Position numbers and translations under genes: made by a program. DNA of 8,654 bases from DASSHC01 sp035693105 (lineage in GTDB: Bacteria; Chloroflexota; Chloroflexia; Thermomicrobiales; Thermomicrobiaceae), in NCBI GenBank assembly GCA_035693105.1, contig DASSHC010000078.1, positions 1 to 8,654 on the forward strand. The letters run 5' to 3'. Positions 1 through 5,836 of the stretch are shown here, one piece after another. Below the pieces are notes generated by a model, which was not told where the DNA came from, did no database searches, and saw nothing but the letters and a program-made list of their open reading frames with translations. How positions within the stretch are numbered: the stretch's first letter is position 1; each line of letters starts with the position of its first letter.

Positions 1-38
1 GCTTCATGAGGCACGCAGCAGGGACAACACGTCGGAAC

Positions 39-67
39 TTGCGCAGCGTGTGTCCCGTTGCTATCAT
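39..67 (+). promoter_or_regulatory. Candidate sigma70-type promoter upstream of the MFS gene
   Basis: TTGCGC at 39-44 and TATCAT at 62-67 are separated by 17 bp, an ideal spacing for a housekeeping sigma factor. If used, transcription would start near base 74 and give a leader of roughly 280 nt before the exporter start at 355. Each hexamer matches the consensus at only 4-5 of 6 positions, so chance occurrence is possible. The rest of 1-354 shows no convincing coding region. Confidence 0.3.
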
Positions 68-204
68 CGCGCCTTGTGCCGATAGGAGCATGGGAGTGGA
101 CTCCGTGATTCTTCTGGCGAACGGAACCGGCAAGCTGGTGGTGTCGAGACAGCGCGCTCGCCGTTGTCCAAGGCCGGAGTGTGCCGATTTTCGGACGCGC
201 ACCT

Positions 205-215
205 AGCGTTACGCT
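205..215. promoter_or_regulatory. Short perfect palindrome, possible operator
   Basis: AGCGTTACGCT is an 11-bp perfect palindrome around a central T. It lies about ten bases before the large hairpin in the leader of the exporter gene. It could be a half-turn operator for a regulator of that gene. It is short enough to occur by chance, and no second copy was noticed in the window. Confidence 0.2.
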
Positions 216-221
216 GAAGCG

Positions 222-265
222 ACACGGCCGCGGGCGACAGGCGTGAGTCTCGCCCGCGGCCTTGT
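222..265 (+). terminator. Strong GC hairpin upstream of the MFS gene
   Basis: A perfect 12-bp inverted repeat pairs 226-237 (GGCCGCGGGCGA) with 250-261 (TCGCCCGCGGCC) around a 12-nt loop. After one mismatch, three more pairs (222-224 with 263-265) extend the stem. It is followed by CTTGTGCG rather than a run of T, so it is not a textbook intrinsic terminator. It could end transcription arriving from the left, or act as a leader or attenuator structure for the exporter. It overlaps a TTG at 262 and so argues against translation starting there. Confidence 0.45.
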
Positions 266-354
266 GCGTGCCCATCGATTCGGAGCGGGTTGCTGAGCAG
301 GGGTCGCGGAAACTGGAGGTGGCGGCGAAAGACGAGAACGGGGAGCGCGACCGC

Positions 355-1617
355 ATGATGGACAAGCACGAGACGGAGACAACGGCGCTCTGGCGCAACC
401 GCGACTACCTGCTGTTGCAGGGCGGCCAGATCGTCTCGTATGTCGGCAACCAGCAGCAGTTCATCGCCCTGCCGCTGCTGGTGCTGGCGCTGACCGGATC
501 GGTAGTCCAGGCCGGCGTGGCGGTCAGCCTGCAGACGATCGCGGTGCTGCTGGTCAGCCCGGTCGCGGGGGCGCTGGCCGACCGCTGGAACCGCAAGCGC
601 ACGATGCTCCTCTGCGACGCCGGGCGGGCGCTGGTGATCCTGAGCATCCCGGTCGCCTACTGGCTCGGGGCGCTGTCGATGCCACAGCTCTACGTGGCGG
701 TGACGCTGGCGGGGGTACTCGGCACGATCTTCAGCGTGGCCAACGCGGCGGCGTTGCCCAACGTGGTGCCGCCGGAGCAGTTGCCGGAGGCGCTGGCCCA
801 GTCGCAGGCGGCCTACTCCGGCGTACGCACCATCGGCGCGCTGCTCGGCGGCACGCTCTTCAGTATCGGCGCCGTGCTCCCCTTCCTGGTCAACGCGCTC
901 TCCTTCGGCGCCTCGGTCGGCTCGCTGGGACTGATCCGCCGCGACCTGCAGCGCGAGCAGGAGCACGCCGGGCTGCCGCTGAGGCGCGCCATCGCGGAGG
1001 GTTTCGCCTGGCTCTGGCGCGAGCCGCTGCTGCGCTTCCTGACGTTGGTCAATGGCGGCGACAGCCTGCGCTACGGCGCCGGCTACCTGGTGATCATCGT
1101 GCTGGCCGGAGAGCTGGGCGCCTCGCCGCGCGGCATCGGCGCGATCTTCACCGGGGCCGCGCTCGGCGCGTTACTCGGCAACCTGGCCAGCGGCCGGGTG
1201 CGCGGCCGGGTCCGCTTCGGCACGCTCGCCATCAGCATGCTCTGGCTGGAGGCGCTGATGTTCCCTCTTTACGCGGTCGCGCCGGGCGTGCTGGCGATGG
1301 GGCTGATCGCGGCGGCGGAGGAGTTCGTCGGGCCGATGTACACCGTGTCGTTCAGCAGCTACCGGCTGATGGCCACCCCCGACGCCATGCGCGGGCGCAC
1401 CAGCAGCACGGTGCAGTTGGTGACCCAGGGGGCGCAGTCGCTGGGCGCGATCCTCGGCGGCCTCCTGATCCAGGCCATTGGAGCGCACTGGAGCGCGTTG
1501 CTGCTCGGCGGTTGGCTGATGTTGCTGGCGCTGGCGACCACGCTCAACCGCCGTGTGCGCGGCGCGACGCTCGAAGCGCCGAAGGCGACAGGAGCGCAGG
1601 CGATGGGGGGTGGCTAA
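355..1617 (+). CDS. MFS transporter, EntS/MFS_3-like drug or siderophore exporter
   Basis: This predicted 420-aa inner-membrane secondary transporter probably uses the proton gradient to export a small molecule; the substrate cannot be told. The sequence is a succession of about 12 hydrophobic helices. The cytoplasmic motif A of the major facilitator superfamily is visible at residues 72-84 (GALADRWNRKRTM), between helices 2 and 3. The length and the N-terminal pattern (short polar tail, then WRNRDYLLLQGG) match the MFS_3 group that includes the enterobactin exporter EntS and many uncharacterised drug exporters. The ATG at 355 is chosen because GGGAG at 341-345 lies 9 nt upstream; an ATG at 358 is also possible. 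The frame stays open to a TTG at 262, but that codon sits in a hairpin and the extra 31 residues are polar and non-family-like. No biosynthetic neighbour suggests a substrate. Confidence 0.85.
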   Translation: MMDKHETETTALWRNRDYLLLQGGQIVSYVGNQQQFIALPLLVLALTGSVVQAGVAVSLQTIAVLLVSPVAGALADRWNRKRTMLLCDAGRALVILSIPVAYWLGALSMPQLYVAVTLAGVLGTIFSVANAAALPNVVPPEQLPEALAQSQAAYSGVRTIGALLGGTLFSIGAVLPFLVNALSFGASVGSLGLIRRDLQREQEHAGLPLRRAIAEGFAWLWREPLLRFLTLVNGGDSLRYGAGYLVIIVLAGELGASPRGIGAIFTGAALGALLGNLASGRVRGRVRFGTLAISMLWLEALMFPLYAVAPGVLAMGLIAAAEEFVGPMYTVSFSSYRLMATPDAMRGRTSSTVQLVTQGAQSLGAILGGLLIQAIGAHWSALLLGGWLMLLALATTLNRRVRGATLEAPKATGAQAMGGG

Positions 1618-1638
1618 AGAGAACACCGAGACGCTTGT

Positions 1639-1763
1639 GAGGACGGATCCCTCCACTTCGGTCGGGATGACAGGGAAAGGATGAGGCGTACGAAAACGCA
1701 TTGCGTCGTCGTACGCCTCATCCTTTCCCTGTCATCCCGAGTGCGGTCGGGGGATCCGTCCTC
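1639..1763. repeat. Two inverted copies of a dispersed intergenic repeat forming a giant hairpin
   Basis: Bases 1639-1693 and 1709-1763 are inverted copies of a 55-bp element. The inner 31 bp pair perfectly (1663-1693 with 1709-1739). An 11-bp middle block differs (1652-1662 versus 1740-1750). The outer 13 bp pair perfectly (1639-1651 with 1751-1763). The 15-nt centre can form a further 5-bp mini-stem. The core GTCATCCCGA...GGGATCCG belongs to the class of interspersed repeats whose spurious translation reads like VIPTEVEGS or VIPSAVGGS, common in intergenic DNA of several bacterial phyla. The structure may terminate transcription in both directions between the exporter and the HTH gene. There is no T-tract, so termination is inferred. 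Confidence 0.85.
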
Positions 1764-1849
1764 GCTCGCCTCAGTTCCTCATCGTTCGCCGCCTCTCCTG
1801 GCCCCGGCGACCGATCCCCTCTCGCCATCTGTTCGAGCGGGACGTCACC

Positions 1850-1858
1850 TGCTACAAT
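1850..1858 (+). promoter_or_regulatory. Extended -10 promoter of the HTH gene
   Basis: TG-C-TACAAT at 1850-1858 fits an extended -10 element (TGn followed by a 5/6 match to TATAAT). No good -35 hexamer is seen at 16-18 bp upstream, as is usual for extended -10 promoters. Initiation would fall near 1865, leaving a leader of about 35 nt before the ATG at 1899. Confidence 0.55.
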
Positions 1859-1860
1859 CA

Positions 1861-1872
1861 GTGTACGTACAC
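1861..1872. promoter_or_regulatory. 12-bp perfect palindrome at the transcription start, likely operator
   Basis: GTGTACGTACAC is a perfect palindrome starting 3 bp after the -10 element and covering the predicted transcription start. That is a classic repressor position. The 9-base core GTACGTACA recurs at 5671-5679 in the rodA divergent control region. Autoregulation by the downstream 73-aa HTH protein, or control by an unlinked regulator, are both possible. Confidence 0.45.
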
Positions 1873-1898
1873 GTCTCGCACGTGATGGAGGAGTGGCG

Positions 1899-2120
1899 AT
1901 GCGGGGAGAGGATCGGCCGGGGTGGGGCTACACGGTCGAGGAGGCGGCGGAGATTCTGCAGTACCACCCGGACACGCTGCGCTACTGGCTACGCGTTGGC
2001 CAGCTTGGTGGGCTGCGCCGCGGTGACGGTGACGAGTGGCTGATCGAGCTGGACGCGCTGCTGGCCTTCCTGCGCCAGTGCGACGAGCCGGTCCCGATCG
2101 TGCTGGCGCTGGCGAGCTAG
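1899..2120 (+). CDS. Small excisionase/MerR-type helix-turn-helix DNA-binding protein
   Basis: This 73-aa protein is essentially one winged helix-turn-helix of the excisionase-like (HTH_17) type. Helix 1 lies near residues 13-20 (VEEAAEIL) and the recognition helix near 24-33 (PDTLRYWLRV). A glycine-rich wing spans 34-48, followed by a closing helix near 51-60. The WLIELDALLAFL ending is typical of the family. It has no effector or dimerisation domain, so it probably binds DNA as a simple adaptor, repressor or recombination directionality factor. No integrase or phage gene is nearby, which favours a transcriptional role. The ATG at 1899 has a strong GGAGGAG at 1887-1893, 5 nt upstream. The frame stays open back to 1701 through the repeat, but that upstream part is repeat-derived. 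A dedicated extended -10 promoter and a palindrome precede it. Confidence 0.75.
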   Translation: MRGEDRPGWGYTVEEAAEILQYHPDTLRYWLRVGQLGGLRRGDGDEWLIELDALLAFLRQCDEPVPIVLALAS

Positions 2121-2151
2121 CGCCGCGCTGCTAGCTAGTTCCGGCGTGATC

Positions 2152-2190
2152 CACGCCTCCCCAACCGCTTGGCGCGGCTGGGGAGGCGTG
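2152..2190 (+). terminator. 17-bp hairpin between the HTH gene and the sulfatase operon
   Basis: Bases 2152-2168 and 2174-2190 pair over 17 bp with one A-C mismatch (2164 with 2178) and a 5-nt loop. It starts 31 bp after the HTH gene stop and probably ends that transcript, although the following bases (CTAGCGTC) lack a T-run. A TTG at 2169, the far end of the sulfatase reading frame, lies in the loop and so is not a credible start. GCTAGC hexamers occur at 2116, 2130 and 2190 around the hairpin. Confidence 0.5.
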
Positions 2191-2240
2191 CTAGCGTCGG
2201 GCACACGACGAGCGCACACGACCTTCGGTCCGGGGATGCC

Positions 2241-3992
2241 ATGCCGATTCCGCAACCGCTCTTCTTGACCGGTCAGAACGACGCCGTTGCCGACGCCGCT
2301 GAGACGGTCCCCGCGCGGCTCACCGGCCACGCGCGCACGATGGCGCAAGGCGTCTATCAGGTCGCCGAGCAGTTCTATGTCGCGGTTGGCTACGGACAAT
2401 CCAATCTGTCGATGGTGGTCGGGAGCGATGGCGTGCTTGTCATCGACTGCCTGGAGACGGAGGAGCACGCGCGCCAGGCGCTAAGCGACCTGCGCCAGGT
2501 GAGCGGAAACGACCAGCCGATCAAGGCCTTGATCTATAGCCACAGCCATCCCGATCACATCTCCGGCGTGCGCGCGATCCTCGACCCGGCCGCGATCGAG
2601 AGCAACCAGGCGCGGATCTACGCGCACCAGCGACTGCCGGCCGTGGTCCGGGGCAATCCCAGCCTCGGGCTCGTGCCGCCCTTGCGGTTGGCCTACACCT
2701 TCGGACTCGGGCTCGAACGCGGCCCCGCGGGTTGGGTCGAGACGGGCCTGGGGACGCAGTTCGGCATCGGCACGACCGGCTTTCTGCCGCCGACGGCCGT
2801 CTTTCAGGGGTCGCTCGACGCGACGGTTGCCGGCATCACGTTTCATCTGCACGAGGCCCCGAGCGAATCCGACGATGAGATCGTCGTCTGGTTCCCCGAG
2901 CAGCGCGTCCTGTACGCGGCGGACGTCATCCAGGGCGAGTCATTGCCGAACCTCTACGCCCTGCGGGGCGCCGTGCGCAACCCGCTGGAGTGGATCCGTG
3001 CCCTCGACCTGCTGCGGACGTTCGAGGCCGAGGCGCTGATCTTCGGGCACGGCCGCCCGCTCGTCGGGCGGGACGAGGTCCGGGAGCTGCTCTTGCAGTA
3101 TCGCGATGCGCTGCAGTACATCCACGACCAGTCCCTCCGGCTGATGGCGCGCGGGCTCACGCCCGACGAGCTGGTCGAGGACATCGGCGAGCTGCCGCCG
3201 CGCCTGCGTGAGCATCCCTGGCTCGGCGAGTTCTACGGCACGGTCAAGCAGACGGTGCCGCAGGTCTACGCCAACTACTACGGCTGGTTCGAGGGGGATC
3301 CGACGTTCATCGATCGCCTGCCGCGCCGCGAGCAAGCCGCGCGCTACGTCGCCGCAATGGGCGGGCGCGACGCGGTCGTCGCCACGGCCGAGCGCGCGTT
3401 CGCGGACCGCGACTACCAGTGGGTCGCGGAGATCGTGACCCACCTGCTCCGACTGGACCCCGACGATCGGGCCGCGCGCCGGCTCAAGGCGGACGCGCTG
3501 CGCCAGCTCGGCTACCGGACGAGCAACCCGATCTGGCGCAACAACTACCTGATGGGCGCCAGGGAGATCGACGGAACCCTGGATCGAGACAAGCTCCTGG
3601 CCACGGTGCGGGCGATGGGCAACCCGGACATCGCGGCGAGCATGCCGATTCCCCTCCTCCTGCGCGCGTTCGCAACCCGGCTGAACCCGGCTCGCAGCGA
3701 GGGGACATATCTCCAGGTCGCCGTTCACTGCACTGATACCGGCGCCAGCTACGGACTGGCGATTCGCTCCGAGGTAGCGGAGGATCTGGCTGCCGCTCCC
3801 CCGAACCCCACCATCGACATCGAAACCACCGAGCCGGCGTTGCGCGGGCTGCTGACCGGGCGGATCGGCTGGCCGCGCGCCGTGGAGGAGGGCGCCCCGG
3901 CGCTCAAAGCGGGCACCCCTGAGGAGGCGGCGCGCTTCTGGAGCTTGTTCGATCCTCCCGTGGGAGAGCTCCCGGCGCTCGCGCTGCGCTAA
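2241..3992 (+). CDS. Alkyl/aryl-sulfatase-type metallo-beta-lactamase-fold hydrolase (SdsA1/YjcS-like)
   Basis: This 583-aa protein is predicted to hydrolyse sulfate esters of alkyl chains, releasing sulfate and alcohol. The metallo-beta-lactamase domain spans about residues 40-280. It carries the binuclear zinc motif HSHPDH with ligands H101, H103, D105 and H106, a further ligand candidate E209, and H270 in FGHGRP. The NLYALRGA segment near 237-244 is typical of this sulfatase family. An alpha-helical dimerisation region follows (about 290-445), then an SCP2-like C-terminal domain (about 455-580). By comparison with Pseudomonas SdsA1 recalled from memory, the ligand Glu of the MAEN segment is Asp here (D228). 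No signal peptide is visible, so it is probably cytoplasmic, unlike secreted SdsA1. The ATG at 2241 is preceded by GGGGA at 2232-2236, a close and modest site; ATG 2341 is an alternative. The MmcQ-like gene follows 25 bp later. Confidence 0.8.
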   Translation: MPIPQPLFLTGQNDAVADAAETVPARLTGHARTMAQGVYQVAEQFYVAVGYGQSNLSMVVGSDGVLVIDCLETEEHARQALSDLRQVSGNDQPIKALIYSHSHPDHISGVRAILDPAAIESNQARIYAHQRLPAVVRGNPSLGLVPPLRLAYTFGLGLERGPAGWVETGLGTQFGIGTTGFLPPTAVFQGSLDATVAGITFHLHEAPSESDDEIVVWFPEQRVLYAADVIQGESLPNLYALRGAVRNPLEWIRALDLLRTFEAEALIFGHGRPLVGRDEVRELLLQYRDALQYIHDQSLRLMARGLTPDELVEDIGELPPRLREHPWLGEFYGTVKQTVPQVYANYYGWFEGDPTFIDRLPRREQAARYVAAMGGRDAVVATAERAFADRDYQWVAEIVTHLLRLDPDDRAARRLKADALRQLGYRTSNPIWRNNYLMGAREIDGTLDRDKLLATVRAMGNPDIAASMPIPLLLRAFATRLNPARSEGTYLQVAVHCTDTGASYGLAIRSEVAEDLAAAPPNPTIDIETTEPALRGLLTGRIGWPRAVEEGAPALKAGTPEEAARFWSLFDPPVGELPALALR

Positions 3993-4017
3993 CGGGGAAA
4001 TAGAGGAGAGCGTTGCG

Positions 4018-4380
4018 GTGACAACAGCTCGCGAACCGCTCGATTCGCTCGATCAGCTGCGGGCCATCTGCCTCGCGCTTCCCGAGGCCGGCGAAACGGG
4101 CGGCGTCGGCAACCCCTCGTTCAAGGTGCGCGGCAAGATCTTCGCCATGCGCCATCAGCACGAGGGGCGCTGGTCGATGTGGTGCAAGGCGCCGCCGGGA
4201 GTGCAACAGGGGCTGGTTGAGACCGATCCCACGCGCTTCTTCGTGCCGCCCTACGTCGGCCACCACGGCTGGGTCGGCGTCTACCTCGACATCGCCCTGG
4301 ACTGGGACGAGATCACCGACCTGGTGGGCGACAGCTATCGCTTGACCGCGCCCAAGCGGCTCTCGCGCCTGCTCGACTGA
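4018..4380 (+). CDS. MmcQ/YjbR family protein
   Basis: This 120-aa protein matches the YjbR/MmcQ (DUF419) family, small alpha/beta proteins with a CyaY-like fold often annotated as DNA-binding. Family hallmarks are the opening LDQLRAICLALPEAGET, the FKVRGKIFAM strand, the MWCKAPP segment, and the HHGWVGVYLD strand, followed by a helical DEITDLVGDSYRL tail ending at LSRLL. The start is the GTG at 4018, with GGAG at 4005-4008 giving 9-nt spacing. It lies 25 bp after the sulfatase stop, with no terminator between, so the two are probably co-transcribed. The cellular role of this family is poorly known; a functional link to sulfate-ester breakdown is not evident and may be incidental. Confidence 0.85.
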   Translation: MTTAREPLDSLDQLRAICLALPEAGETGGVGNPSFKVRGKIFAMRHQHEGRWSMWCKAPPGVQQGLVETDPTRFFVPPYVGHHGWVGVYLDIALDWDEITDLVGDSYRLTAPKRLSRLLD

Positions 4381-4417
4381 CAGTCAGGGCAGACTGGTCG
4401 GAGGCGGCGCGGCCGCC
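4381..4417. terminator. Small hairpins between the convergent MmcQ-like and rodA genes
   Basis: The 39-bp convergent spacer holds CAGTC (4381-4385) pairing with GACTG (4392-4396), and GGCGGC (4403-4408) pairing with GCCGCC (4412-4417) around a 3-nt loop. The second is a compact, very stable GC stem just outside the rodA stop codon. It could serve as a bidirectional terminator. Neither side shows a clear T-tract, so this is tentative. Confidence 0.3.
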
Positions 4418-4419
4418 GC

Positions 4420-5556
4420 TCATTCCGGTTGGAAGCCGAGCCTTTGGTGGTGAATGCGGATGCTCTGCAGCAGCCCGATGCCGGCCAGCAGCGTCCAGAG
4501 CGAGCTGCCGCCGAAGGTGATGAAGGGGAGCGGGATGCCGGTCACCGGCATGATCCCCATATTCATCCCGGTGTTGATGAAGACCTGGAAGAAGATCATG
4601 GCGGCGATGCCGACGGCAACGAGCTGGCCGAAGTTGTCGCGCGCCACGCCGACCACCTGCAGCGCGCGCCAGAGGAGGATGGCGTAGGTCAGGTAGAGCG
4701 CCACCGCTCCGATGAAGCCGAACATCCCCATGGCGTGGGCGAAGATGAAGTCGGTGGTGCGCACGCGCAAGAGGTCGAGCTGGCTCTGGCTGCTGCCGGC
4801 CAGGCCGTGCCCGAGCAGCCCGCCGGAGCCGATCGTGATCTGCGCCTGGATGATGTTGTAGCCGGCGCCGAGGTAGTCGCGCTCCGGGTGATAGGAGATC
4901 AAGAGGCGTTCACGCTGGAAGTCGTGCAGCAGGAAGCGCCAGCCGACCAGCGCCACGACCGGCGAGCAGAGGAGCAGGCCCAGCAGGTAGCGTAGCCGCG
5001 CCCGGCTCATCAGGGTCATCACCAGCCAGATGAAGGCGAAGACGCTGGCCGTGCCCAGGTCGGGCTGGCGCTCGACCAGGACCATCGGCACCGCCACCAG
5101 GATGCCGGCCAGCACGAAGTTGACGAAACGGCGCATCTCCTCGCCCCGGTCGGCGATGAAGGCCGCCAGCGCGATGATCACCCCCAGCTTGGCGATCTCC
5201 GACGGCTGGAAGGTGAGCGGGCCGAGCACGATCCAGCGTGTGCCGCCGGCCACGCTGGTGCCCATCAGGGTGACCAGGGTCAGCATCGCCAGCGTGCCGG
5301 CGTAGATCAGCCAGGCCAGGCTCTGCAGGTAGCGATAGTCGATCGAGCTGATCGCGGCCACCACCGGGATGCCGATTAGCACGTAGAGCGCCTGGCGCAC
5401 CACCAGATTCCCGGCTAGCGGGCCGCCGCCGTCGGCGCTCCAGATGGCGATCAGACCGAAGCCGATCAGGACCGCCGTGGTCACGATCAGATAGAGGTCG
5501 AGCGAGAGCGTGGCCGCCTGGCGCCGCACGCCGAGGCTGGTGATCAGGGTTCCCAC
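4420..5556 (-). CDS. rodA: RodA/FtsW (SEDS) peptidoglycan glycosyltransferase
   Basis: This 378-aa multi-pass membrane protein (about 10 helices) polymerises lipid II into glycan strands, normally with a class B PBP, during wall elongation. SEDS family marks are present: GTRW with W108, FQPSEIAK near 116-123, ERQPDLG near 162-168, HDFQRERLL near 211-219, the outer loop GAGYNIIQAQITIGSGG (230-246), and TDFIF with D269, which aligns with the essential Asp of E. coli RodA (D262). The C-terminal signature GIPLPFITFGGSSLW is at 340-354. RodA is preferred over FtsW from the length and overall match. The conserved Glu pair after TDFIFA is replaced by Gly-Met (G277, M278). The start is the GTG whose first base is 5556: GGAAGGA (5562-5568) lies 5 nt upstream. 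The longer frame to 5622 would run through the TATAAT box. Confidence 0.9.
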   Translation of the reverse strand: MGTLITSLGVRRQAATLSLDLYLIVTTAVLIGFGLIAIWSADGGGPLAGNLVVRQALYVLIGIPVVAAISSIDYRYLQSLAWLIYAGTLAMLTLVTLMGTSVAGGTRWIVLGPLTFQPSEIAKLGVIIALAAFIADRGEEMRRFVNFVLAGILVAVPMVLVERQPDLGTASVFAFIWLVMTLMSRARLRYLLGLLLCSPVVALVGWRFLLHDFQRERLLISYHPERDYLGAGYNIIQAQITIGSGGLLGHGLAGSSQSQLDLLRVRTTDFIFAHAMGMFGFIGAVALYLTYAILLWRALQVVGVARDNFGQLVAVGIAAMIFFQVFINTGMNMGIMPVTGIPLPFITFGGSSLWTLLAGIGLLQSIRIHHQRLGFQPE

Positions 5557-5584
5557 ACGGATCCTTCCCGTTCCCTCACGGCCT

Positions 5585-5590
5585 ATTATA
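5585..5590 (-). promoter_or_regulatory. rodA -10 box
   Basis: On the minus strand this reads TATAAT, a perfect -10 hexamer, rare in such GC-rich DNA. Transcription would start near 5578, about 21 nt before the GTG at 5556, with the GGAAGGA ribosome site inside that short leader. The -35 region at 17-bp spacing (5608-5613, CGGGCA on the minus strand) is weak. The box sits inside the longest rodA reading frame, supporting the shorter start. Confidence 0.6.
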
Positions 5591-5647
5591 GCCGTCCGGG
5601 AGCGAGCTGCCCGCGATCCCATCCCCGCGGCGAGTCGAACATCTGTC

Positions 5648-5662
5648 CGTTCACTTTGAACG
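5648..5662. promoter_or_regulatory. CGTTCA-N3-TGAACG dyad, possible operator in the divergent region
   Basis: CGTTCA at 5648-5653 and TGAACG at 5657-5662 form a perfect 6-bp inverted repeat with a 3-bp spacer. Another GAAC lies at 5637-5640. The dyad sits between the rodA -10 box and the promoter of the divergent gene, so a bound regulator could affect both. The half-sites resemble LexA half-sites, but the order and spacing differ from GAAC-N4-GTTC, so it is not called a LexA box. Confidence 0.35.
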
Positions 5663-5664
5663 CG

Positions 5665-5694
5665 CTGGACGTACGTACAGTCCTATGCTAGACT
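5665..5694 (+). promoter_or_regulatory. Promoter and overlapping palindrome for the pseudophosphatase-propeller gene
   Basis: TGGACG at 5666-5671 and TAGACT at 5689-5694 are 17 bp apart, each 4/6 to consensus; TATGCT at 5684-5689 is an alternative -10. The candidate -35 lies inside a 16-bp near-palindrome, CTGGACGTACGTACAG (5665-5680), with one mismatched pair. Its GTACGTACA core is shared with the palindrome at the HTH gene promoter. The leader to the ATG at 5837 would be about 135 nt and includes a hairpin (ACCGGC 5784-5789 with GCCGGT 5799-5804). Confidence 0.4.
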
Positions 5695-5836
5695 CGTGAG
5701 TGCCGGGCAGTCAACGGCGCACGGCTCTAATTCCGGACGATGCTGAAGACTTGAATGTCGGTCCCATCACGGCCTGTCGCCGCACCGGCGGCATGCCGGC
5801 CGGTCGATGCACCCTCTTGAAGGAGCAGGGCACGCG

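Noticed and set aside
1..7. Possible minus-strand ATG starting a gene that leaves the window on the left
   Set aside because: No Shine-Dalgarno sequence precedes it and only two codons are visible, so there is nothing to support it.
6..206. 66-residue open frame on the plus strand at the left edge
   Set aside because: No ribosome site, no recognisable domain, Arg/Cys-rich composition typical of random GC-rich frames, and it overlaps the candidate promoter.
64..966. 300-residue minus-strand open frame opposite the exporter
   Set aside because: It is Arg/Gln/His-rich with no domain and lies antisense to a clear MFS gene; a codon-bias shadow.
1639..1763. CRISPR or insertion-sequence interpretation of the repeat pair
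   Set aside because: Only two inverted copies, no regular spacers, no transposase and no target-site duplication seen; a REP-like palindromic element fits better.
1701..1898. N-terminal extension of the HTH protein through the repeat
   Set aside because: The extension translates the dispersed repeat (PVIPSAVGGSV-like) and the promoter; the strong ribosome site at 1887-1893 fixes the ATG at 1899.
1681..2043. Overlapping 120-residue frame across the repeat and the HTH gene
   Set aside because: Out of frame with the clear HTH protein, repeat-derived at its start, Arg/Ser-rich and without a domain.
2940..3728. 262-residue minus-strand frame opposite the sulfatase
   Set aside because: Antisense shadow of a conserved enzyme gene; no motif or start signal.
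5637..5652. GAAC-N8-GTTC as a LexA box in the rodA control region
   Set aside because: The spacer is 8 bp instead of the 4 bp required for the Gram-positive LexA box.
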